Below are positions 22,030-34,000 of a stretch of 64,000 nucleotides of DNA, in pieces; the stretch's first letter is position 1, and each line of letters opens with the position of its first letter. Location: positions 197,515,809 through 197,579,808 of the forward strand of contig JAUMIR010000002.1 in the NCBI GenBank assembly GCA_030847615.1, in the 5' to 3' direction. Below the pieces are notes generated by a model. The model worked only from the letters and a program-made list of their open reading frames with translations, was not told the DNA's origin and made no database searches. Source of the stretch: Gambelia wislizenii. Lineage: Eukaryota; Chordata; Lepidosauria; Squamata; Crotaphytidae. The position numbers and the translations under genes were made by a program.

Positions 22030-25000
22030 ATCCACTAACATCACAAATTGAGGATGGACAAAATTATTGGACAAAACAACAATCCCCACTAAGGGTCTTT
22101 CACTAGAATTAGATTTCTATAAGTAAGAGAGATTTTGGTTTCATTCTGTGGATTTCTAATAGCATCTAACCAGACCAAAATGTTTTCTCCCAGACTACAC
22201 TGTATGCAATACTTGTACATTCAGATTCTACTCAAGTAGGTAATATGGAACCTAAAGACTTAAATGGACTTTTTAAAAAGAATTTGGAATTCTCAGTGTG
22301 TGATGGTTTTCTTCAGTTGTGTGTCCACCGTCATTAGCTCTTTTTTTTTTTAAATGTTGGCTACGTTATTTTAAAAGGGAACTTGTCGCTAAAATCTGCC
22401 CTACGTGGAAGAATGACTGGGTATAAAGCAACTGCTTCTGTTCCTAGGATTTTCACAAGATTTTAAAAAAGTTTTCTGTTTCTGAACTTTGTGCAAGGAA
22501 AGCCAAAATAGCTGTCATTTTATTTTAAGAGCTGGACCGAAGGAAAAGGGCCTTTGGCAGAGGGGCTCATTTCTCTGACGAGACTTCACAGTAATTTTTC
22601 AAGGGTACAAAGGATCGTTTTGATGGCATGCTTTGCCTCAGCCTTTGTCCTTCTGGCACCCTCAAGATGGTTTTGACTGCAGTTCTGAGCAGCTGAAATC
22701 AATACAGCCAATAGTGTGAAATCATGGAATTTGCTGTCCACCAATATCTGGAGGGCTACAGTTGTCTGAAAAAAAAGTTCCTTTCTGTAAGATATTCATG
22801 ATACTTTCCAAAGAGTGCACCAGCAATAAGAAATAATTGTACTAAGCAGTAAGAAATAGTATGACATGACAGAATTGGAATACAGTAGTTTGAAAGTTAT
22901 TTGTGGCAGTTAATGGTACCGGTACCTGTACAGTAACCTCTCTTGTTTCCTTTATCTTGTTTGTTCCAGGCAGTAGAAAAACTGGTGCAGGGAGCTGAGA
23001 GTGGCTGTCATTCTGAGAAGGAGAAGCAAATTGTTCTGAATTGTAGCCGCCTCCTGACCCGCATCCTACCCTATATTTTTGAAGATCCTGACTGGAGAGG
23101 CTTCTTCTGGTCCACTGTTCCTGGGGCTGGACGAGGAGGGGTATGTATCCACTAGATATATTAATTCGTTTTTCACAGATGTGGAGAAACTGCAGGGGGC
23201 AGCAGCTCTCAATAATCAAAGAGTAATAAGTAGAATCTGAATCTGTTTACAAGGTGGGAGCCCCATATCCCCAATGTGTAACTTGGTTTGTTCTGATCCA
23301 CATGGGATTCTCCCATTTAGAAAGGGGCACTGTAGCTGTTTTAACAGAATATTGGTGTATAGATATAATGGGAAGGCTGATGTGGTAGGAACCTTATTTT
23401 GTGCAAACCTGCCACTTTTTACAATTTGTTTTCCATCCAGAATCCAATGGTCAGTAGCAAAAGAAAGTTATATAATCTCCCCAACTGTTGAATGCCCTCT
23501 TAAAATTCGTTGTCTCATTAAATGAGGATAGGAGGGAGGAAATCTAATGAATCAAGACTTGTGCTGTCCTAGGAAGAGGAGTGAAAGGTGCTTTTTGTTG
23601 AGTTCCAGCCAATACCAGTTGCTGAATTTTACATCTTACTCAGCATCTGTATTAGTTTACTCAGGTGCTATTTTTGGTTTGCAGAGTTGGTGAAATGGCA
23701 AAAACTGACTGTACTATTGATCTGTGGTTCTAAGTCATGCTTTTTCAAGTAAAGTAAGGTATCAATACTTTGCGTGGTTTAGTCAAACTATAGGTCACTT
23801 CCTGTGTTATGAGATGGCATCTCTGTTTCCACACTATGTACAATTCTAACTTCCTAGAGTGGGTGTTCCTGTCATATATGCATTTACTGCACTGTCAGGT
23901 GTTCTTTTGGCTTTTTGGATAAAACAGCGGACATGCTAGCTCTTGTCAGATTAAAGAACAGATGCTTCAGCCGAAGTCTCAGGAACTGTAGGTGATTCTA
24001 GGGCACTAAGAGCAACAGCATGTGGTTCCATACCACACCTCACAATAGCCATCTCTGTTCTGTTGACCCCCTGTAGAATCATAGACTCATAGAGCTGGAA
24101 GAGACAAGGGCCATCTAGTCCAACCCACTGCCATGCAGGAATAAACAATCAAAGCATTCCCAACAGATGGCCATCCAGCCTCTGCTTAAAAACCTCCAAA
24201 GAAGGAGACTCCACCACACTACAAGGCAGTGCATTTCACTGCCGAACAGCTTACTGTCAGGAAGTTCCTCCTAATGTTTAGGTGGAATCTCTTTTCCTGT
24301 AGTTTGGGTTCATTGCTCCGTGTCCTAGTCTCTGGAGCAGGAAAAAACAAGCTTGCTCCATCCTCAGTATGACATCCCTTCAAATATTTAAACAGGGCTA
24401 TCATATCACTTCTTAACCTTCTCTTCTACAGGCTAAACATACCCAGCTGCCTAAGCCAGTCCTCATAGGGTATGGCTTCCAAATCTTTCACCATTTTGGT
24501 TGCCCTCCTCTCTACTCATCTATTTTTAAGAATCCAAAGGTTCTGTGTCCCTCATAGTTGCATTTTTTGTTGTATTTTAAATGGCTGACTTATTGTCAAT
24601 TTCAAAACATTGACTGTACTTGCAACACTGTCACTGATTGTCCTACTCTGTTTTGTCTAGTGCAGAGGTATGGTTTTTGATGTAAACTTTAGCCCTCCTT
24701 CTCGCTTCCACCTGCCTGCCTTCCCTTCTGTTTACAGCACCATGGAATTTAATTCTAGTCACATGCTGTAGTAAATAATTGGGGAAAATTATTTTAAATT
24801 ATTTAAAATGCACTGGGAAATTATTTTAAATACATTTCATACTGTTTTTTCAAGAGCTTCTTCTTCACTAGCTTCATTGAAATGAAGTTGTAAGAGCCCA
24901 ACTGTGCTTTTGTGTCCCATCTATTTATTTCAGTGGCTTTTGAGCTGGAGAAGCTCCCGCTCAAGGATTGCAGGAGTGTTCTACAGAGTGTTACTATCAG

Positions 25001-28000
25001 TGCTTAAAACATCCGTGTTGAATAATCGGTTGCGGCATGTAGCTCTTTTTTCAGCATTGCCATTGTTAGCTTGGGGCTGAGGAAGTAATTGATGGATGCC
25101 TGCAATTAACCAATTAATCATTTCAGCCTTTAAGATTCTATTTTTATTTTTCTCATTTAAAAGATGAATGGAAGTGTTTGCAGCCAACCTGTTTTCATCT
25201 TTTGCATCTGTTTCTGCCTTTGGAACGCTTTTATTGGTTGCTGTGAGGTGGCACTAGAAAACGTCAGATCAATGCTGATCATTATTGTAGTCTAGCCTGC
25301 TTGCTATGAGTGAAGGGCTCTGTGTCATACACAAGCTGATACGGGCCTGGCTGTCACAGATAAGCTCCTCCTGTTGCTCTTCTTGCAGAGGGGGCGGATC
25401 TGTAATCCAAGATGAGTTTTCAGTGACAGTGCTATAGGCCTACAGACCAGACATGTGGTTCCCTTGGAAACAGTAGCTCACTTGTGACTGAAACATCAGA
25501 ATCAAGATAAAAAGAATAGGGCTTGATTATTTGAATGCCTGGAAGCACTCTGTGGGAGGATGCTTGTTCTGCCCCAGCAAGCAAAGAGCACCCTCCCCAC
25601 ACCCAGTAATCTGTGCTTCTTTGTCATGGTCTCTATGCGTCACACTTGAAGTTATACACTTTCTTTAAGCTTGTGGAATAGCTATTGCAATGTAATTGAA
25701 ACCCAAGTTGTCTTGTAGTAAGATTGCTTGTCCAGGAAGACTTGGGCCTATTTTTACAGTACAGTTGTTCTTCCGTATTCACGGATTTGGTATTCACGGA
25801 TTTAACTATTCATGGCTTGAAAATATTCTTAAAAAAATAATAATCCAAAAAGCAAACCTTGATTTTGCTGTCATATATAAGGGACACCATTTTGCTATGC
25901 CATTGCATATAATGGGACTTGAGTATTTACAGATTTTGGTATCCATGGGGAGTCCTGGAACCAAACCCCAGCAAATATGAAGGGACAACTGTAATTTATT
26001 TCTGTTGCCCAACCTGCATGCATTTTGCTTTGGATGGTGCTTTTATTACCAAGCTACATTGTGTTCCATGATGTGGGTCCCTTTTCTTTTTTTCTGTGGG
26101 GAAATTTGTATAAACTTAGATAACAGCCACAGTTTTTATAATTATGATATAGAATATGGGTTGCATGTTTTCCATTTGTACATACTTTGTGGTAAAATAT
26201 AAACCTTGTATTGCTAGATAGGTAACACCCATCTAGTCCAATCTAGCTCCCCCACCCCTCCCCCATAGTGGCCAACCAGGTTCCCCTAGGAAGTTCACAA
26301 GTGGGCCATATGCTAGAGAGACATTCCCTGTTTGTGCCCAACATACAAAACTAGTGGTACATGAACACGGAGGTCTTATTTTCATTTATTATAGCTATTA
26401 GACATAATCATATTATATCATTTGCATTAACTTTCCCAGTTTATGGCACATTTTTAAAAGGTTATTTAGCTGATATATTTTCTGCATTCAGACTTTTGTT
26501 TCGATATGAATATTTTATACAAATTTCAAGCATCCTCCAGTCCAGGTTATTTGGAAGTAGTTCTGAGGTCTCATAATTTTTGAACTGATTATCTGTGCTT
26601 TTACATTTTCCCTAAATTCAACAAAATTTTCAAAAGAATACTTGTATAGGCAAAGTCATGCAGGGGAGTACATATGATGTGGAATTTTTAAATCCAGGCA
26701 GGGGAAGAGGAACAAAAAAGAAAAGAGACTTGCAGAGCAGTTGCGTTGCTATTCATTTGATCAAAGTGCAGTTTTAGCAGTACAGTTTTTAATGGCTTGG
26801 CGCTGGGTATGAAATGGCAGATCACCTGCTACTTCTAAAGTGCTCCTGGCTTTTGCCTGGCAGAGCAAAAGCTGGTAGAAGAGTTAACCTTTTTTTTTTT
26901 TTTTTGCCACCAAGAGTAGTTACATCACCTCTAAGCTGATACAGAGGAAACGCAGTCCTAGAGCCCTACTAGTGGGTAAAGTGTCTAGCTCTTGTCCAGA
27001 GAAGAGCAAATTGAGGCTTTGGAGCTGTAAGTAGCCCCCAAAGCTGGTTTGCAACTTCTGACCCATCCTTTATCTGGGAAAAAAAGAGTGACTAGCCTCT
27101 CCCAGGAGCCTTCAGGAGTAGCAACATGCCTTATAAATAGATTTCAAGACCCATTCCTTGCATGATTTAAAATTAGGAAGAGCCTCTGGTGGTAAGAGCT
27201 GTTAGAGTTGAACAGAAAGACAGTGGAGCAGAGTACCTCAGAAGCTACTGGACTCTCCTTCTTTGGAAAGTTTTAAACGGAGATTGAGTGACCACCTGTC
27301 AGGGATGCTCTAGGTATAGATTCCTGTGCTGGCAGGAGGTTGGATTAGATTACCCTTGGGCTACATTCCAACTCTGTCGTTCTGTGTTCATGAAAAATTA
27401 CCCATTTTTCAGATCCGAAAGTAAGACTTCTGGTCACTTCCTGCCTTTGTTTGTTTGTTGTTTTCTGTTACTTTTGGCAGCCCATGAGGCCCTTGCAGGA
27501 TTCCAGGGCCAGAAAATTGGCTCCCAGACCTGGCAAAGTTGCCTGTCTTTGGTCTAGCAGATCTGAGTTTGCCTTCTTTCTCCCTCCAGACTGTCCCCTT
27601 TCAGGGCCTTCTGTGACCTACTACTGGAAAGTACACCATCACAGTCCAGTTAGACTGTCATCTAAGGGGTGGTGGTGGATTTCTTTTGCTTGTATAGCAC
27701 AGGCCACTTTTGACCAGCAGAACAGAAGTGCTGAAACAGCAGGTGGACAAAATATAATTGGAGAACATTTTGGATGATAATGGAGAAATAATTACTTACT
27801 CTACAGAGTTCTGACCAGGATAAATATAATAGCATGCTGTGTTACCTGACCCACCTCATAAGAAATAGGACAAGTTCTAAAACAAAATAAACATGTGGGT
27901 TCCAGAAGATAGTACAGTTGTCCCTCCATATCCACGGATTTGGTATCCATGGATTTAAGTATTCATGGCTTGAAAATATTCTTTAAAAAAATAACAATCC

Positions 28001-31000
28001 AAAAAGCAAAGCTTGATTTTGCCATCTTATATAAGGGACACCATTTTGCTATGCCATTGCATATAATGGGACTTGAGTATTCATGGATTTTGGTATCCAT
28101 GGGGGGTCCTGGAACCAAACCCAGTGAATGTGAAGTGAAAGAATGTCTCACAAAAGCTTCTACAGATAGCAAGTTCTTTTTCCTTGGATAAGTGCTAACA
28201 CACTTATAGGTGTACTCCTGATCCATTTCCATTTGAGTTCATAATTACCTTCATGCAGCACAAAAGCTTTTGTGTAGCATGAGGAAGGGAAAAAGCAAAG
28301 TTATAAAAATGTCTGACAGGCTTAATGTGATCATGAAAATAAGTCCACAGTTTAGTTTTTTTGATGTGATGTGACTTTCATCCAACTCCTAATTATTTAT
28401 TGTTCATGTATTTCTGAATGAGGCAACCCCATTTCTCTTTGCTTTCATAGTTCTTGGTCTCTTGTCCTTCCCCAACCATTACTTTATCCAAACTGCAGCT
28501 ACTATTTGCCAGAATGATCACTAAAACGCAAAACAAAAATCTTCTTGGTTCTAATGTTGTTCTGCAATGAGTGTTTAGGTTCAGGCAAGAATAATGTAAC
28601 TTATTCATGATTTGCAGGGAGATGAAGATGATGAAAATGCTAGGCCACTAGCTGAGTCTTTGCTTTTGGCTATTGCGGATTTGCTCTTCTGCCCAGAATT
28701 CACTGTCCAGAGTCATCGGAAAAACAATGTGGTAAGTCAGATAATGTGTTGTCTTGATTGTATTTTGACAGGCTTGGTTTTTTTTATAAGGTCGTTCTCA
28801 GAAGGTCAAGATAAAATGTTTAAACCTATCATAGACTTCTCCACATGGCATGGAGTATTCACCTCCTTGTCTAAACAGGATGAACTTGAACTCTTAGCAC
28901 AGCAAAACAAATATGATATCATAGGTATCACTGGAATCTGGTGGAATGAGTCTCATGATTGGAATGTACAACTAGAGGGGTATAGCCTATTTCAGAAAAG
29001 TAGACCAAACAGAAAGGGCGGTGGAGTAGCACTATATGTTAAGGATGTGTACACCTGTGAACAGTTCTATGACTTAAAAAGTGGGAGCCAGGTTGAGAGC
29101 ATCTGGTAAAAATTAGGGGAGAGAGAAACAGCAGGGATATCATTCTGGGGGTCTGCTACAGGCCTGCAAGCCAAACCGAGGACTTGGATGATGTCTTCCT
29201 GGAACAGATGACTGCACATTCAGAAAGGAGAGATGTAGTAATAATGGGGGATTTCAGCTATCCAGATATTTGTTGGAAGTCCAACTCTGCCAAGAATTTA
29301 AGGTCCAACAAATTCCTCAATTGCAGACAATTTTATTGTACAGAAGGTGGAAGAGGCAACAAGGGGATCAGTTATTTTAGATCTGATCCTAATCAATGGG
29401 GATGATCTGGTTAATGGTGTGGAAGTGATGTGGGAGGTGTGGGGGTGTGGGGGGAGTGACCATGTTCTCTTGGAGTTTGTTATACAGAGGAAAGGGGAAC
29501 CCAAGCATAGTCAGACATGCATTCTAGACTTTAAGAAAGCTGATTTCAGAAAACTTAGGGAATTACTGGGGGTGATCCCATAGTCAGAAATACTAAAAGA
29601 AACAGGAGTTCATGAAGGATGGGAGTTTCTTAAAAGTGAGATATTGAAGGCACAACTTCAGACAGTTCCAATGAGGAGGAAAAAGGGGAGGTGTCTAAAG
29701 AAACTGGGATGGATGTTGAAAGAATTCTCAACTGAGCTAAAACTTAAAAAGGACATATGCAAGAAATGGAAAAAGGGGGAAATCACCAAAGAAGAATTCA
29801 AACAAATAGCCAGCTCATGTAGGTGGAAAGTCAGAAAAGCCAAAGCTCAGCTGGAGCTCAGGCTTGCTAGAGAGGTTAAAAACAATAAAAAGGGCTTTTT
29901 GGTTATGTCCGTAGCAAAAGGAAGAACAAGGAAATGGTAGGGCCACTGTGGGAAGAAGATGGCGAAAGGCTAACAGGTGATGGAGAAAAGGCAGAACTAC
30001 TTAATACCTTCTTTGCTTCAGTCTTCTCTCAAAGGGGGAACAGTGCTCAACCTTGGGAAGATGGAGCAGATGTTGCACTAGGGGAAATACAGCACAGAAT
30101 TGGTAAAGAGGTAGTTCAGGAATACCTGGCCAGTATAAATGAGTTCAAGTCTCCAGGGCCAGTTGAACTTCATCCAAGGGTATTAAAAGAACTGGCAGAA
30201 GTAATCTCAGAACCACTGTCAATAGTCTGAGAAATCCTGGAGAACAGGAGAGGTTCCAGCAGACTGGAGGAGGGCAAACGTTGTCCCCATCTTTAAAAAG
30301 AGGGGAAAAGAAGACCCAAATAATTACTGCCCAGTCAGCCTGACATCAATACTAGGAAAGATTCCAGAGCAGATAATTAAACAGACATTCTGTAAGCACT
30401 TAGAAAGGAATGCCACGATCACAAAAAGTCAGCATGGATTTCTCAAAAACAAGTCATGCCAGACTAATCTCATCTCTTTTTTTGATAGAGTTACAAACTT
30501 GATAGATGAAGGAAATGCAGTGGACGTAGTGTATCTTGATTTCAGTAGGGCTTTTGCCAAGGTTCCCCATGATATTCTTGCAAAAAAGTTAGTAACCTGT
30601 GGGCTAGACAATGCAACTGTTAGGTGGATTTGTAATTGGTTGACTGACCAAACCCAAAGGGTAGTCACCAATGGCTCCTCCTCATCCTGGAGAGAAGTGA
30701 CCAGTGGGGTGCCACAGGGTTCTGTCCTGGGCCCAGTGCTATTCAACATCTTTATCAATGACTTGGATGAGGGAATAGAAGGTATGGCTATCAAGTTTGC
30801 AGATGACACCAAATTAGGAGGGGTAGCTAATACCCCAGAGGACAGGGTCAGAATCCAAAATGACCTGAACAGATTAGAAAGCTGGGCCAATATTAACAAA
30901 ATGAATTTCAACAGGGAGAAATGTAGGATACTACACTTGGACACTAAAAAGGAAATGCATAGATATAGGATGGGTGACACCTGGCTTGATGGCAGTACAT

Positions 31001-34000
31001 GTGAAAGGGATCTAGAAGTCTTGGTGGACCACAAGCTGAACATGAGTCAGCAGTGTGATGCAGCAGCTAAAAAGGCCAATGCGATTCTGGGCTGCATTTG
31101 TAGGAGTATAGTGTCTAGATCAAGGGAATAATAGTGCCACTGTTTTCTGCTTTGGTCAGACCTCACCTGGAATACTGTGTCCAGTTCTGGGCACCACAAT
31201 TCAAGATGAATATTGAGAAGCTGGAACATGTCCAGAGGGCAGCCAGGATGGTTGGATGTGTGGAAGCCATGCCCTATGAGTAGTGGCTTAGGGAGCTGGG
31301 CATGTTTAGTCTGGAGAAGAGAAGGTTGAGAAGTGACATGATAGCCATGTTTAAGTATTTGAAGGGATGTCATACTGAGGATGGGGCAAGCTTGTTTTCT
31401 GCTGCTCCAGAGACTAGGACACGGAGCAATGGGTTCAAACTACAGGAAAAGAGATTCCACCTAAACATTAGGAAGAACTTCCTGACAGTAAGAGCTGTTC
31501 GGAAGTGGAATACACTGCCTTGTAGTGTGGTGGAGTCTCCTTCTTTAGAGGTTTTTAAACAGAGGCTGGGTGGCCATCTGTTGGGAATGATTTGATTGTG
31601 TATTCCTGCATGGCAGGGGGTTGGACTGGATGGCCCTTGCGGTCTCTTCCAACTCTATGATTCTATGATTCTAGATTAAGATGGAATCTTCAATGAACAA
31701 AATGATAGTTGCTTTTGGCTGTCTATCTATCTGGCTCTCTCTCTATTAAAGATGGAGGACGCTTGCTGTTGAAAATATAAAATTTTGACACAGTTGATTC
31801 AGTTACTGCATTGTTCTACCAACTGTGTCATGCTAATTTTAAAATACCAAAAACTAGCTTAGGACAAAATGCTGTGAGAAAGATTACTAACTGGCTACAA
31901 AAAGGGCCTGTCCTGCTTCTGTGCCTTTAACATGAGATAACTAAGGGGCCGGTTCCACGACAGGAAAAAGTTTGCAAGATTCCGGATTACTGTTCTTTCG
32001 CTTCAGGAGTGCATAAATCACACGACTCCTGGCATTTTCGGAAAATGCAGCCAGATCCAGCCACTTTCTGTTTTCCTTAGTTCACACAGGCAAAGGTGTG
32101 TGGGGGGGGATCGCCTCCAGATGATTAAAGCCAGGCAGGAGGCAGGGAGGGAGCAAGGAGGGGGTTATGGAGACCATAAATAATGAGAGGAAAGAAAAAG
32201 GACAAACAAACAAGCGATCGAAAGAGCGATCTGTCAACTCCCCCCCCCGTCTTCCCCAGCCCCGAAAGGCTTCTATAAAGAAAGGAGTCAATGAAAGCAC
32301 GAACAAGCAAAAGCATGGTGGAGGGATGTCCTTCCCTTCCCTTCATGCATGCACACACAAACACACACCACAGAAGCAGGGCTTGCCTCATTCCTGATTG
32401 TTTTCCCTCCCTCTGTAGCCTTGAATAAAGGCAAGTGAATGGAATGACAAACAAACAAAAGAACGAACATGCGATCGGCTGTTTCCCCGCACACACGAAT
32501 ACGCGCACACACACACACTCACACCAGCGAAGCAGGGGCTCGTCCCCGATCATCTTCCCCACCCCAAAGCCTTCCTTTGAAACAGACAGGAAGGGCTCAG
32601 AGCAGATTTTCCAAAGTGGGCTGCAAGCAGAAGGAGGGTGAATTTCTTCTCTCCAACCCCTCAGTCTATTCGGATAAAGCAGAATGGTCACTCCAACCAA
32701 TCAGGATTCAGCTCTGCTCACAGTAATTCGAAAAGGCAGATGCCAGTTTACACGATCGTTAGTTCCCACAATAAATTATGCACGTTTTCGCGAACTTAAT
32801 CAAAAAAGTGTGGAAACTAGCGAAAGCTGATACTGCACAACTTATGGGTTTTTTGCACCCCCTCCTTCTGAAAAGGGCGCTGTTGCTTCGAAATGCGTGG
32901 GAACTATCAGGCTTCTTGTTGCATTCTTTGAGGATTTATTTTGCCGTGTAAACGAGCCCTAAGTTTGTCATGGAATGGAGATAAAATTTGTCACTTGCTG
33001 GTCAAACTGCAGGCCAAACTGCATTTTAACCATGACTACAAGAACAGGTTCAGAAACTGTCAGTCATAAGTGTCCTGGAGGATGATAATAACCTGCATAT
33101 TTAGGAAACATATTTTAGAAAAATTGTTATTCTGTTCATGTGTAGTATGATTGCCATACTTCATGTAACTTGACCAGTGACCAAACACTTGACAAATCTT
33201 GGCTAAGTCTATAAATATACTAAAGTTGGTCTAGAAAGGGCAAATCTTTTAAATGTTCTGAATTTGTATTTCTTTTAATTATCTTCTGGTTTTGGACTCT
33301 CTGGTACAAACTGAAATTTCCACAGATGTTTGCATTTCTATTTATTTATTTGGTTATTTAGTCAAAAAAATTGATCCCCCCCCCCAATCTGGCTCAAGTT
33401 ATCCACGGGTCATTGTAAGTATTGTACCGTAGCTCTTATCAAAAAGGAACCATCCCCTTCTTTGAGCGGAGTGGTGAAAAGCAAGAGCTTAGCCTGGCCC
33501 AGGAGAACCTAAAGAACCACTGACCCCATCTACTTTCTCCACCACGCCGCTGCTTCTAGACTTTTTGAATGCCTTAGTGGGGAAATGGTGGCAGTGGCTC
33601 CTTGGTGCTTCCCCTCAAACGAGCACTTAGAGTAGAGGGGGTCGGTGCTTCTTTTAGGTTCTCTCAGGACGGGCTAAGCTCTTGCCTTTTCATCACTCTA
33701 CTCAGAGAAGAGGATGATTCCTTTTTTGATAAGAGTTAATGCAGTAAGTTAATTTTTGTCAAAAAAGGAACCATCCCCTTCTCTTAGTAGAGTGATGAAA
33801 GGCATTTGTGAATGTCTGGGCAGAAAAATGGGGGGCAGCCAGGGTGGCTGGCCCCCTAAAGCAGCACTGGCACTTTCAGCTCTCTGTTGAATGACCCTCG
33901 ATTTATCCATGGTTCATATCAAAATCCATAATTTGGCCCCAAAACATATCCTTGACTTATACATAAGGTCAACTTATACACAAGTATATATGGGTATATA

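Larger units (their letters stand above)
10856..22969. other. HID1: HID1 intron 2: content
   Basis: The intron holds a hairpin MITE (11279-11571), a CR1 tail with an L2 tail inside it (11717-11984), a full-length L1 (14489-21862) with nested insertions, and a short LINE tail with a long (AG)n run (21935-22026). The stretches 10856-11278, 11985-14472 and 22034-22969 are AT-rich with no feature I can name, apart from a possible MITE end (CTGGAGGGCTACAG) near 22748. Confidence 0.75.
23141..28617. other. HID1: HID1 intron 3: content
   Basis: It holds CR1 tails (24074-24520, 27200-27395), two Tigger-like MITEs (25762-25991, 27915-28134) and a T-run (26889-26907). I recognise nothing in 23141-24073, 24521-25761, 25992-27199, 27396-27914 and 28135-28617. 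Confidence 0.7.

Noticed and set aside
28612..29109. A real HID1-CR1 fusion gene
   Set aside because: A consensus GT donor follows exon 4 and the next HID1 exon is intact at 41736; the open frame is most likely fortuitous, so it is reported only as a finding.
32125..32726. Cys-rich 191-residue frame on the minus strand and overlapping + strand frames
   Set aside because: They lie inside a nonautonomous DNA element, overlap each other on both strands and show no recognisable domain.
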